The position numbers and the translations under genes were made by a program. Shown here in pieces: positions 35,973 to 43,758 of a DNA stretch of 64,000 bases. The DNA is from Pelosinus sp. IPA-1 (lineage in GTDB: Bacteria; Bacillota; Negativicutes; DSM-13327). The stretch is from contig NZ_BSVC01000002.1 in assembly GCF_030269905.1 (NCBI RefSeq), positions 583,481-647,480 on the forward strand, written 5' to 3'. The notes beneath the pieces were generated by a model. That model saw only the letters and a list, made by a program, of their open reading frames with translations. It was not told the origin of the DNA and ran no database searches. Numbering within the stretch: the stretch's first letter is position 1; every line of letters starts with the position of its first letter.

Positions 35973-36001
35973 TTGACAAACTACTGACACTGCGGTATAA
36001 T
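35973..36001 (+). promoter_or_regulatory. Main promoter of the Pro-Gly-Arg tRNA cluster
   Basis: A perfect consensus: TTGACA (35973-35978), 17 bases, TATAAT (35996-36001), 15 bases before the first tRNA. Confidence 0.9.
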
Positions 36002-36016
36002 AGATATTGTGATTAA

Positions 36017-36093
36017 CGGGGCGTGGCTCAGCTTGGTAGAGCACCTGGCTTGGGACCAGGGGGTCGCAGGTTCGAATCCTGCCGCTCCGACCA
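36017..36093 (+). tRNA. tRNA-Pro(UGG)
   Basis: 77-nt cloverleaf with an encoded CCA. The acceptor CGGGGCG pairs with CGCTCCG. Anticodon stem CCTGG/CCAGG encloses loop CTTGGGA, anticodon TGG. GGTTCGAATCC forms the T arm. Confidence 0.96.
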
Positions 36094-36115
36094 TCAAATT
36101 TGTTTCATGTTATAT

Positions 36116-36189
36116 GCGGGTGTAGCTCAATGGTAGAGCGCTAGCCTTCCAAGCTAGTTACGAGGGTTCGATTCCCTTCACCCGCTCCA
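36116..36189 (+). tRNA. tRNA-Gly(UCC)
   Basis: 74-nt cloverleaf with CCA. The acceptor GCGGGTG pairs with CACCCGC. Anticodon stem CTAGC/GCTAG with loop CTTCCAA, anticodon TCC. Confidence 0.96.
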
Positions 36190-36210
36190 TTTGTATCAAT
36201 AAAAATATAT

Positions 36211-36287
<77 letters not shown>

Positions 36288-36297
36288 TTGTCAATTC

Positions 36298-36335
36298 AAG
36301 CTTTCAAGGGGAATTACCTTGAAGGCTTTTCTTAT
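36298..36335 (+). terminator. Terminator of the tRNA cluster
   Basis: AAGCTTTCAAGG (36298-36309) pairs with CCTTGAAGGCTT (36317-36328) followed by TTCTTATTTT. A similar hairpin follows the tRNA fragment at 46529. Confidence 0.85.
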
Positions 36336-36420
36336 TTTAAAGTAGGAAGGCAATACTATATAAAATCTATGTTACTGTATGTATAAAGATGAAATATAAG
36401 ATACTAAAAGTCTCGATAGG

Positions 36421-36434
36421 TGATAACGTTATCA
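36421..36434. promoter_or_regulatory. Perfect palindrome TGATAACGTTATCA
   Basis: A 14-bp perfect palindrome in an otherwise unremarkable stretch between the tRNA cluster and the insertion-sequence remnant. It may be a stray operator; no gene obviously depends on it. Confidence 0.3.
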
Positions 36435-36612
36435 TCAGTACTTAAAATAAGAAGGTCTTAGGTGGTAAGCTTTGTATATTCATCTCAACTGGACTATGCA
36501 TATGGCTTAAAAACACCTGAAATCCCTTAATTGAACTGAACCCCTAAAATGAAAGATGAAAGAAAAAACCTCCTGCGGTAGGATGAAAATAACTACCATA
36601 GGAGGTTTCGTT

Positions 36613-36693
36613 ATGTCTGGAAAAAAAATTAAAGAAGAAGCTGTCAGAATGCGCTTAGAAGAGGGGTTAACAGTCAAAGAGGTAGTGGGCCTC
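36613..36693 (+). pseudogene. Transposase orfA fragment
   Basis: Encodes MSGKKIKEEAVRMRLEEGLT and a few more residues, with TAGGAGGTTTCGTT before the ATG. This resembles the N-terminus of IS3-family OrfA proteins. The similarity ends where a 14-base T run begins (36695). The rest of the transposase is missing. Confidence 0.6.
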
Positions 36694-36971
36694 AGTTTTT
36701 TTTTTTTTGCTCTGTTCACACACATTGTATTGGTAGTATTCTCATATGGCTGCCCAATTTAAATTAAAGTAATGATGTTGGGAGTATGGCTTGACAGTGG
36801 TCTATGGATATTGGCAGTAAACTTAATAGTTAGTTAAATAAGAATAAATAACTTAACAGCATTGCTTAAAATCAATAAAGTAATTTAATTGAATATTTTC
36901 AATTAAATGGGAGGAATTTAACGTAGATAAGTAGAAATTAGTAAATTAATGAGCAAAATAGGAGGCATAAT

Positions 36972-37493
36972 ATGGATAAAACTAATTTGTTGCTTTACAA
37001 AAACATATTTCCTCAAGTGGATAATGAGGCTTTTATAGCTAAGGGCGCATATATTATTGGGGATGTAATTATTGAGGCTAACTCTGGTATATGGTTTAAT
37101 AGTGTTGTTCGAGGTGATATGAGCCATATTCGTATTGGAAAGTATTCAAATATACAGGATAATTCGACCATTCATACTCTGCAAGATCAACCTACTGTTA
37201 TAGGTGATTATGTTACTGTGGGGCACAACGCTATATTGCATAGTTGCCGGGTTGGGGATAATTGTATTATTGGTATGGGGTCGATAATTTTAAGTTATAG
37301 CGAGATTGGTGAGAATTGCATAATTGGTGCTGGGACCGTTATTAGCGAACGAAGAAAAATTCCACCCAATTCAGTGGTAATGGGATCGCCGAGTAAGATT
37401 TTACGTACGGTGACAGAGAAAGACATTGAAGTAATTCACCACTTGGCCGTTATGTATAGTGAAAAGGCTCAATCCTACCTTTTAAATTTGTAA
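36972..37493 (+). CDS. Gamma-class carbonic anhydrase family protein
   Basis: 173-residue left-handed beta-helix protein built from hexapeptide repeats (GAYIIGDVIIEANSGIWFN, then IGDYVTVGHNAILH and IGMGSIILSYSEIGENCIIGAG). The three zinc histidines typical of the Cam/YrdA group are at HTLQD, GHNA and LHSC. It may interconvert CO2 and bicarbonate, useful beside decarboxylating fermentation, though many YrdA-like members show no measured activity. AGGAGGCATAAT precedes the ATG. Its position between insertion-sequence ends suggests transfer or insertion-deletion at this site. Confidence 0.88.
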   Translation: MDKTNLLLYKNIFPQVDNEAFIAKGAYIIGDVIIEANSGIWFNSVVRGDMSHIRIGKYSNIQDNSTIHTLQDQPTVIGDYVTVGHNAILHSCRVGDNCIIGMGSIILSYSEIGENCIIGAGTVISERRKIPPNSVVMGSPSKILRTVTEKDIEVIHHLAVMYSEKAQSYLLNL

Positions 37494-37525
37494 GGGGCGA
37501 CACCTAAGAGCTAAATGCAAAAATA

Positions 37526-37564
37526 CCCCTTGTATTGAACATTATAAATGTTCAATACAAGGGG
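37526..37564 (+). terminator. Perfect hairpin next to the right insertion-sequence end
   Basis: 18-bp perfect arms (37526-37543 and 37547-37564) with an ATA loop; the right arm runs into the terminal repeat. It probably terminates the carbonic anhydrase transcript, or belongs to the element end. Confidence 0.65.
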
Positions 37565-37635
37565 TTCAGTTCAGATAATACTTAATTCACTATAATTAGA
37601 GATGAAAAAAGCAATACCTTCACTTATCTTTGTTA

Positions 37636-38067
37636 TTATCTAGAATTTTGGGAATTCGTATTATAATTATCACTGCTAGAAGAATGTGCTTTTTCTTTAG
37701 TATCTTTTTTATAGGAAGATACTAAAAGTTTGATGCCTATTAATGCAAAAAAAATGCTGAATACTTTACGTAATACTACTTCATCCATTATATTGGCCCC
37801 ATAAGAACCCACTAAGCCTCCTATGACACCGCCTATGGACATATAAAGTCCTATCTGCCAATTTATCAGACCATTGCGATGGTGTTTGTAAACTCCTGTT
37901 AATGCGGTTGGAATGATAGCTGTTAAAGCTGCAGCTTGTGCTACGTGTTGAGAAACGTTGAGAAGAGCAATGGCGATAACAACCATGATTGCCCCACCGC
38001 CAATCCCCAGCATACCACTAATTATACCAGTAATCATACCTGTCAAGATAGCTAATATTATCATCAT
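37636..38067 (-). CDS. TauE/SafE-like half-size membrane protein, second gene
   Basis: 143 residues with about four hydrophobic helices. It begins ILAILTGMITGIISGMLGIGGGAIMV, the glycine-rich repeat that opens each half of TauE/SafE anion exporters, but stops after one repeat instead of two. The C-terminal 20 residues are polar (KKDTKEKAHSSSSDNYN). It overlaps the companion gene by four bases (38064-38067), so the pair probably forms a heteromeric exporter. Substrates in the family include sulfite, sulfoacetate and other organosulfur or organic anions. Confidence 0.82.
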   Translation of the reverse strand: MMIILAILTGMITGIISGMLGIGGGAIMVVIAIALLNVSQHVAQAAALTAIIPTALTGVYKHHRNGLINWQIGLYMSIGGVIGGLVGSYGANIMDEVVLRKVFSIFFALIGIKLLVSSYKKDTKEKAHSSSSDNYNTNSQNSR

Positions 38068-38423
38068 AAATCAAATCCCATCCTTATTGATGCCGCTATA
38101 ACCACAATAGCCAGCATACGTTGTAATATTTTTGGTTTAACGTGGGGCATGAGCGCCGATCCTAAATATGCTCCCGCTATGCCACCAATTGCGAACAGAC
38201 CTGCTAGAGTCAATTCCATATTCCCGTAAAAGCCATAAATACTAGCACCTATGACCGAGATAGGAACAATAGCCGCTAAAGAAGTGGCATTGGCGGCATG
38301 CTGAGAAAAGCCTAAATAATAGAGCATTAAAGGGACCATGATAATTCCTCCGCCGATGCCTACTAATCCGCCAGCCAACCCACCGAGAAGCCCAATCAGT
38401 ATAGCTTTAATCTTTTTTTCCAT
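38064..38423 (-). CDS. TauE/SafE-like half-size membrane protein, first gene
   Basis: 119 residues, almost wholly hydrophobic: ILIGLLGGLAGGLVGIGGGIIMVPLM at the N-terminus is the diagnostic TauE repeat, followed by FSQHAANATSLAAIVP and a small-residue helix. Full-length family members are about 250 residues with two such repeats. Here each repeat is a separate gene, overlapping by four bases. A GGAGGG ribosome site precedes the ATG on the minus strand. Transcribed from the operator-rich promoter at 38484-38547, downstream of the FadR-type regulator. Confidence 0.82.
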   Translation of the reverse strand: MEKKIKAILIGLLGGLAGGLVGIGGGIIMVPLMLYYLGFSQHAANATSLAAIVPISVIGASIYGFYGNMELTLAGLFAIGGIAGAYLGSALMPHVKPKILQRMLAIVVIAASIRMGFDL

Positions 38424-38483
38424 TAGTCATCCCTCCATAAATGATTTGTTATTAAATGAAACTATTTTATCCGAAAAAAGTAA

Positions 38484-38547
38484 TATCATCATATGTTTGA
38501 ATTTATATTATCATCATATGTTTGTCAAGCCACAAACTATGATGATA
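38484..38547 (-). promoter_or_regulatory. Promoter with three operator-like repeats
   Basis: TATCATCATATGTTTG occurs identically at 38484-38499 and 38509-38524 (25-bp offset). An inverted near-copy, CAAACTATGATGATA, is at 38533-38547. On the minus strand a TTGACA (38523-38528) and a TATAAA-like -10 overlap the repeats, so a bound protein would block transcription of the TauE pair. Confidence 0.6.
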
Positions 38548-38556
38548 AATATAAAT

Positions 38557-39252
38557 TTAAATTAAGCGACTTATAATTTTGTTCAAATGCGCGACTGCCC
38601 ATTTTTTAGCTTCTTCTTCATCTCTGTCTTCAATAGCTTTTAAAAGTTGTTGATGACTTTTAAGTATATTTTCATAATCTAAAGGGACCGTGTCTTGGAC
38701 AAGTTTAGTTAAAGCGTCACTGACTACATTAGAAAAAGCAAGATATAAATCAGATAAAATACTATTTCCACTTGCACTTGCAATTGCATTATGAAAAGCA
38801 ATATCACTTTCCACATACTCGCGAATGTTTCCTGCTTTTTGAGAATCTATTCTTTTCCTCAAGCTTTCACGCATTACGTTTAAGTGTTCCTCTGTTCGCA
38901 GCGTAGCTGCGCGTTTAGCTATCTCCATTTCTAGTAATTGGCGAACTTCATATATTTCTAATAGACTAGCTCTTCGAAGACGTTGTTCAAAGGGCTCAAC
39001 ATCCCTGCAACGCGCAAGAACATATGTTCCGTCTCCTTGTCTCACGTCAAGGAGTCCTGTATTGGATAACACTCGAATAGCCTCACGTAGTGTGGTGCGA
39101 CTAACTCCTAAGAGAGTTACAAGTTCTGATTCCGGCGGGATTTTACTTCCGATTGGATAAAGTCCCAAAGAAATTTGCTGTTGAAGTTGTTTTATAACTT
39201 CATCAACCAACCGTTTACGTTTAACTATTTTTAATCCTATTGGTAGATTCAT
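38557..39252 (-). CDS. FadR-type GntR transcriptional regulator (FCD domain)
   Basis: 231 residues. Winged helix in residues 12-75 (VDEVIKQLQQQISLGLYPIG, IPPESELVTLLGVSRTTLREAIRVLSNTG, RQGDGTYV), then an all-helical FCD sensor (ASLLEIYEVRQLLEMEIAKRAA, ESDIAFHNAIASASGN with metal-binding His, LKSHQQLLKAI). FCD regulators respond to organic acids such as lactate, pyruvate or glycolate. The gene lies directly upstream of the TauE pair on the same strand and behind a large perfect palindrome, so autoregulation and control of the exporter are likely. Confidence 0.9.
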   Translation of the reverse strand: MNLPIGLKIVKRKRLVDEVIKQLQQQISLGLYPIGSKIPPESELVTLLGVSRTTLREAIRVLSNTGLLDVRQGDGTYVLARCRDVEPFEQRLRRASLLEIYEVRQLLEMEIAKRAATLRTEEHLNVMRESLRKRIDSQKAGNIREYVESDIAFHNAIASASGNSILSDLYLAFSNVVSDALTKLVQDTVPLDYENILKSHQQLLKAIEDRDEEEAKKWAVAHLNKIISRLI

Positions 39253-39258
39253 ATAATC

Positions 39259-39305
39259 TCTCCTAGTAAGTAATATAATATTTAATTATATTACTTACTA
39301 GGAGA
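39259..39305 (-). promoter_or_regulatory. Perfect 21-bp inverted repeat covering the regulator's ribosome site
   Basis: The arms 39259-39279 and 39285-39305 are exact reverse complements around a 5-base loop; core CCTAGTAAGTAATATAAT. On the minus strand the proximal arm contains AGGAGA, the ribosome site of the regulator. It can act as a DNA operator and as an RNA hairpin that hides the ribosome site. Confidence 0.65.
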
Positions 39306-39457
39306 AATTGTCAATAAATTCGAATTATTGAGTGAATCGCGGGCGCAATAACAAACAATAGCAGGGGACTTGATTATTATTTAGTGATTTTATCCACGGA
39401 TACGTTTACGTATAGAATCTTTCCCATTTTTAAATAGAATTTCCTTTGAATTTATTT

Positions 39458-39478
39458 ACACTACCATTTATGTAGTGT
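39458..39478. promoter_or_regulatory. Inverted repeat ACACTAC/GTAGTGT
   Basis: Seven-base arms (39458-39464, 39472-39478) with a 7-base spacer, extended by ATTT/AAAT flanks. It lies about 50 bases before the first duplicated promoter and is a candidate operator. The rest of 39306-39529 shows only a small ATACG/CGTAT dyad at 39400-39413. Confidence 0.35.
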
Positions 39479-39529
39479 ATAAATCCATTACTATTTATGT
39501 TTTATGATAAAATTCAATATAGAAAACAT

Positions 39530-39742
39530 TTGACAGAATTTAACATTAGAGTATAATAAAAGTGTAAAAATAGACGGTGATGTTATGATTATTGAGAAAG
39601 GGAGATGGGAATAGAAAAAAATAAAAAGATAGTTAAATGGTTGGGCAGAATCATAAATCCTTTGAATTAATATCTAAAACGAGAATTACTTTACAAATAT
39701 AAAGTATGATTTGAGTTAAACGTATGATGATATTATATTTAA
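39530..39742 (+). repeat. Promoter-leader repeat, copy 1
   Basis: Begins with TTGACA (39530-39535), 16 bases, TATAAT (39552-39557). It continues through a leader with ATTATTGAG, AAGGGAGATGG, AAACGAG and ends TATGATGATATTATATTT. Copy 2 at 39816 matches along its length, including both promoter hexamers. Confidence 0.75.
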
Positions 39743-39815
39743 CAAATGTAAACGTTGCATTTATTTCAGACGAGTATATTATTCACGTTAGATTGTATAA
39801 TATACGATAAAAAAA

Positions 39816-40020
39816 TTGACAAAATTAAACATTATAGTATAATAAAGGAAAAAATAAAATTTAATTATTGAGCAAGGGAGATGGAATATAAAATAAAAAA
39901 AAGAGTAGCTGAGTAGTTGGGCAAAATAATAAATCTTTTGAATTAATGTCCTAAAACGAGGATTACTTAACAAATATAAGGTATAATTTGGAGTTAAACA
40001 TATGATGATATTATATTTAA
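39816..40020 (+). repeat. Promoter-leader repeat, copy 2
   Basis: TTGACA (39816-39821), 16 bases, TATAAT (39838-39843), then the same leader blocks as copy 1 in the same order, diverged by scattered substitutions and short indels. Offset from copy 1 is about 286 bases at the promoter. It is the probable direct promoter of the operon starting at 40166. Confidence 0.75.
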
Positions 40021-40033
40021 AGGGTGGTGACCT

Positions 40034-40078
40034 ATGTTTAATAAAATGTTCATTTCTAATCAGATGGTACTGAAGTAA
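40034..40078 (+). CDS. Possible 14-codon leader peptide
   Basis: ATG 40034 follows AGGGTGGTGACCT and encodes MFNKMFISNQMVLK before a TAA. The good ribosome site directly after leader copy 2, and the position before the operon, suggest a leader peptide or simply a decayed gene start. No obvious attenuation hairpin or repeated codon was seen. Confidence 0.3.
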   Translation: MFNKMFISNQMVLK

Positions 40079-40165
40079 GGAATATTCAGATATAGTAGCA
40101 GAAATAAATTGAAGTCTAGTTTGATGATGTAAGCAAGATAATAAATTTATTGGAGGAGTAAAAAT

Positions 40166-41164
40166 ATGAATAATAGTATAAAATTGCAACTTGATTGCGA
40201 GAAAGAGACAATAAAGATTATCGATTTTATTAAGAATTGTGTTCATAGCAAGTTTAAAAAAAGTGGCGCAGTTGTGGGTGTTAGTGGGGGTATCGATTCT
40301 GCTGTAACATTATCACTCTGTATAAAAGCTTTAGGTAAGGAAAATGTTATAGCAGTATCCTTACCGGAAAAACAATCTAGTAAAGATTCATTGGTTTTTG
40401 CTCGACGGGTAACAGATTCTCTTGGATGCGAGTTAGTAGTAAAAGATATTACTAATGCATTAGAATCTTTTGAGGTTTATAGTGCAGCGAATAATATAGT
40501 AAAAAAGTACTTTATGGATTTCAATGATTCTTATTCGTTTAAAATTGTTTTGCCACAAAATTTATTAGAAAAAGATCAAATAAATTTTTATTCATTAATT
40601 GTTCAAAATAAAAATGGTGAAGAGGTTTTTAAAGGACGACTAAGCTTACAAGATTATAATTCCATAAAAGCAGCGACTAGCATTAAGTTGCGTACTAGGA
40701 TGATTTATTTGTATCAGTTTGCAGAAAAACATAATAAACTCGTTGCAGGTACAACTAATAGATCAGAATATGAACTGGGGAATTTTTGTAAGCATGGTGA
40801 TGGCGGGGTTGATTTTGAAGTAATATCTCATCTATATAAAACCCAAGTTTATCAATTAGCACGGCATCTTGCAATTCCAGATGAGATTATTGCCCGTACT
40901 CCTTCACCAGATGTATTTAGCGCTTTTGTTAGTGACGATGAGTTTTTCTTTTCATTGCCATTTAATATATTGGATGAAGCCTTGTATGCTTATACAAATG
41001 AGATATCTAGTAATAATGCCGCTAATCTTCTAAACTTAGAGGAAGAAAAAGTGAAAAGGTTATACAAAGATTTTTTAATAAAGCAAAGAAATACATATTA
41101 CTTAAAAGAATTACCTCCGTCGATATCTTTACAGAAAGCGAGTTGTAATTATGCAGGTTTGTAA
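40166..41164 (+). CDS. NAD+ synthase-like ATP-pyrophosphatase
   Basis: 332 residues related to NadE, the enzyme that amidates nicotinic acid adenine dinucleotide. The PP-loop is GVSGGIDSAVTLSL (about 38-51), and the NadE-type C-terminal part is present: GTTNRSEYELGNFCKHGDGGVD, HLYKTQVYQLA and RTPSPDVF. An unusual insertion of about 55 residues (FMDFNDSYSFKIVLPQNLLE to LSLQDYN) separates the two halves, and there is no glutaminase domain. GGAGGAGTAAAAAT precedes the ATG. Position at the head of a biosynthetic operon suggests amidation of another acid rather than housekeeping NAD synthesis; the latter is still possible. Confidence 0.75.
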   Translation: MNNSIKLQLDCEKETIKIIDFIKNCVHSKFKKSGAVVGVSGGIDSAVTLSLCIKALGKENVIAVSLPEKQSSKDSLVFARRVTDSLGCELVVKDITNALESFEVYSAANNIVKKYFMDFNDSYSFKIVLPQNLLEKDQINFYSLIVQNKNGEEVFKGRLSLQDYNSIKAATSIKLRTRMIYLYQFAEKHNKLVAGTTNRSEYELGNFCKHGDGGVDFEVISHLYKTQVYQLARHLAIPDEIIARTPSPDVFSAFVSDDEFFFSLPFNILDEALYAYTNEISSNNAANLLNLEEEKVKRLYKDFLIKQRNTYYLKELPPSISLQKASCNYAGL

Positions 41165-42155
41165 TAAATGTATATTAAATGAAAATTATCCTGGGATTTC
41201 ATTTATGGAAGATGGGAGTTGTAATTATTGCAGAACAAATGTAGCGGATGATAATAATGAAATCGCATCATTTGATGAGAACTTTGAAGAAATAATAGGA
41301 AATATAAAGAATAAACAATCATATGATTGTTTGTTATGTTATAGCGGTGGCAAAGATAGTACGTATACTTTGTATTTATTAAAAGAAAAATATAAACTTA
41401 ACGTTTTGACTTACACTTTTGATAATGGATTTCTATCGGATTACGCAAAGAAAAATATACAAAAAGTAACTAGTAACCTAAATGTAGACAATATTATTTT
41501 TCAACCTAGATTTGATGTAATGAAGAATGTATTCAGAGCGTGCATTTTACCCAATGATTTTTTTTCTCATGCAGCTGTAAAGAGAGCATCTGCTATTTGC
41601 AACTCTTGTATAAATTTTGTTAAATATAATTCATTAAAACTTGCACTTGAAAAGAAAATACCGATGATAGTCTTTGGGTGGGATCCGGGGCAAATTTCAA
41701 AAAAGTCTGCGATAGTAAAATTGCCACCTGACTTTCTATTGGCGTCTCAGAAGACATTTACCGATAAATTGGTTGGTGCTGTAGGTGATGATATATATAA
41801 TTACTTTATTACGAAAGATGAAATGCAACATCATATTTCGGATATACCATATTATATAAATCCGCTTTACTTCAATGATTACAATATGGACAATATAAAT
41901 AAAGTATTGAGCGAACTTGGATGGGAAAAACCCTCAGATACTGATGCAAATTCAACTAATTGTTTGCTAAATAGTCTTGCAAATTATTTTCACGAAAAAC
42001 AATATGGATATAATCCTTATATTCAAGACGCTAGTCAGTTAATAAGAAAAGGCATGATCAGCAGAGAAGCGGCTTTAAATAAAATGAAGAATGGATATTG
42101 TCTAGAGATGGTATCCGCAAATGCAGAAAAATTGGGTGTAAATGAATTATTATGA
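41151..42155 (+). CDS. PP-loop ATPase, N-acetyl-sugar-amidotransferase (WbpG/PseA)-like
   Basis: 334 residues. The N-terminal zinc-ribbon-like cysteines are CNKCILNENYPG and SCNYCRTN, followed by the PP-loop LLCYSGGKDSTYTLYLL (about 63-79) and a later AICNSCINF. This layout matches the adenine-nucleotide alpha-hydrolase proteins that make amidino sugars on surface polysaccharides, and related thiolation/amidation enzymes. The start overlaps the NadE-like gene by 14 bases with little ribosome site, implying coupled translation. The ammonia or sulfur donor and the substrate are unknown. Confidence 0.7.
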   Translation: MQVCNKCILNENYPGISFMEDGSCNYCRTNVADDNNEIASFDENFEEIIGNIKNKQSYDCLLCYSGGKDSTYTLYLLKEKYKLNVLTYTFDNGFLSDYAKKNIQKVTSNLNVDNIIFQPRFDVMKNVFRACILPNDFFSHAAVKRASAICNSCINFVKYNSLKLALEKKIPMIVFGWDPGQISKKSAIVKLPPDFLLASQKTFTDKLVGAVGDDIYNYFITKDEMQHHISDIPYYINPLYFNDYNMDNINKVLSELGWEKPSDTDANSTNCLLNSLANYFHEKQYGYNPYIQDASQLIRKGMISREAALNKMKNGYCLEMVSANAEKLGVNELL

Positions 42156-42188
42156 TTAAATTATTTTGCATTTTAAGGAGTCGATCGT

Positions 42189-43757
42189 ATGTTGATACAT
42201 GATATTTTATATAAAAGTGCTCATTTATACGGCGACAATGTTTTTATAAAAAGCGATCATAGGGTACTTACTTTTTTAGATTTGGAAAACAAATCGTATA
42301 ATGTATCAAGATATTTATCCGAGTTTCCTCCCCAAAGTGTTATTGGAATAATGTTGAAAAATTCTATTGAATATATTATCTGTTATTTCGCAATAATACG
42401 CGCTGGTCATATTGCAGTTCCTGTTAATCCAGAATTAAAGGGACAAATGCTTGAACACATTCTTAAAGATTGCAGTTTCAGTCTGTTATTTACTGATAGT
42501 AAAAGTAGAACAAATTTAAACGATATTCATCCAAAGTCAAAAATCGTAGTAGTGGATTGCACATTTAGTAATGAAACAGGTGATTACGTTGAGGATGATG
42601 ATTGTATTTCATTTAAAGAGGCATTAGTCAACCACGGTTATAGTCGGGATTACCTTCAAAGTAATAAGATAAATGAAGAAGACACAATATTAATTTTATA
42701 TACATCTGGGACGATGGGGAAAGCAAAGGGAGTGTGTTTAACTCATAAGAATCTACTGTCGAACATGGAAGCGATAAATGAAAGGATTGGTATAAATAGC
42801 AGCGATAACATGTTAGTCATTATTCCATTTTATTATTCTTATGGAAATTCGCTTATTTTGAGTCATTTGGATAAAGGAGCAACATTGACACTAAATCACA
42901 ACTCTTTGTTCCCTAATCTAATTTTGGATAATTTGGAGAAGTGCAATAGCCTGGCTGGCGTGGCTTCTAACTTCGTTATGCTTTTAAAACGATCAAATAT
43001 AGGTAAACGTAATTTGACGGCATTACGTTATGTGACGTTTGCTGGTGAACCCATCTCAGATTGGATTATAGAAGAGTTGATGAGATTATTTCCCGGACTT
43101 AAAGTGTTTATAATGTATGGGCAGACAGAAGCAACGGCAAGACTAACAATTCTAAAATCTGAAGAATTAGAAACAAAAAAAGGTGCTGTTGGTAGGCCGA
43201 TTAAAGATGTTATTATTGAAATTGTCGGGAATAAAGGGGAATTGTTGCCGCCTGGACAGTTGGGAGATATTGTTGCATCAGGTCCGAATATAATGAGAGG
43301 ATACTGGAACGATTCTACTGAAACCAGCCACAAATTAAAAGGTGGGAATAAGCTTATAACAGGAGATTATGGATGGCTTGATGAGGCAGGTTATCTATAT
43401 GTGCAAGGAAGAAAAGATGACATGATAAAAGTTGGGGGAGAAAAGGTCTTTCCTTTAGAAATTGAGAGAATAATTATGCAAAATCCTCAAGTATTGGAAG
43501 TTGCGGTTATAGGTTATTGTAAAGATCATTCAGGTAGCGAGGCATTGAGCGATTATATAGGTAATGAAATAGTAGCATGTATTGTGAAAAAGGATGAAAT
43601 AGATAAAAAAAGCATAATAAAGTATTGTCTACAGCAGCTGCCTATGCATAAAATCCCCAAGGTTATATGTTTTGTTGATGAATTGCCAAAAACATCAAGT
43701 GGAAAACTCCAAAGAAGTATTTTAAAAGATATGTATCACCGTGGGGTGATAGCTTAA
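42189..43757 (+). CDS. Acyl-adenylate-forming ligase (acyl-CoA synthetase/NRPS adenylation type)
   Basis: 522 residues with the full set of adenylation motifs: LYTSGTMGKAKGVCLTH (P-loop-like), MYGQTEATARLT, TGDYGWLDEAGYLYVQGRKDDMIKVGGEKVFPLEIE and the catalytic-lysine region PKTSSGKLQRSIL. It activates a carboxylic or amino acid as AMP-ester and loads it onto CoA or a carrier protein; the acyl carrier protein at 44908 is the obvious partner. AAGGAGTCGATCGT precedes the ATG. The substrate cannot be read from the motifs. Confidence 0.9.
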   Translation: MLIHDILYKSAHLYGDNVFIKSDHRVLTFLDLENKSYNVSRYLSEFPPQSVIGIMLKNSIEYIICYFAIIRAGHIAVPVNPELKGQMLEHILKDCSFSLLFTDSKSRTNLNDIHPKSKIVVVDCTFSNETGDYVEDDDCISFKEALVNHGYSRDYLQSNKINEEDTILILYTSGTMGKAKGVCLTHKNLLSNMEAINERIGINSSDNMLVIIPFYYSYGNSLILSHLDKGATLTLNHNSLFPNLILDNLEKCNSLAGVASNFVMLLKRSNIGKRNLTALRYVTFAGEPISDWIIEELMRLFPGLKVFIMYGQTEATARLTILKSEELETKKGAVGRPIKDVIIEIVGNKGELLPPGQLGDIVASGPNIMRGYWNDSTETSHKLKGGNKLITGDYGWLDEAGYLYVQGRKDDMIKVGGEKVFPLEIERIIMQNPQVLEVAVIGYCKDHSGSEALSDYIGNEIVACIVKKDEIDKKSIIKYCLQQLPMHKIPKVICFVDELPKTSSGKLQRSILKDMYHRGVIA

Positions 43758-43758
43758 G

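Larger units (their letters stand above)
36532..37573 (+). mobile_element. IS3-like element remnant, terminal repeats enclosing a carbonic anhydrase gene
   Basis: TGAACTGAACCCC (36532-36544) recurs inverted at 37561-37573 (GGGGTTCAGTTCA). At the left end a hairpin (AACCTCCT... AGGAGGTT, about 36568-36607) and the start of an orfA-like transposase gene follow, as in IS3-family elements. The transposase is lost after about 26 codons at a run of T. The interior carries a complete gamma-carbonic anhydrase gene instead. No clear target duplication is visible at the outer edges (CTTAAT against GATAAT). Confidence 0.55.

Noticed and set aside
36532..37573. Target-site duplication at the insertion-sequence ends
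   Set aside because: Flanks read CTTAAT and GATAAT; no convincing 3-5 bp direct repeat, so the boundary of a simple transposition cannot be shown.
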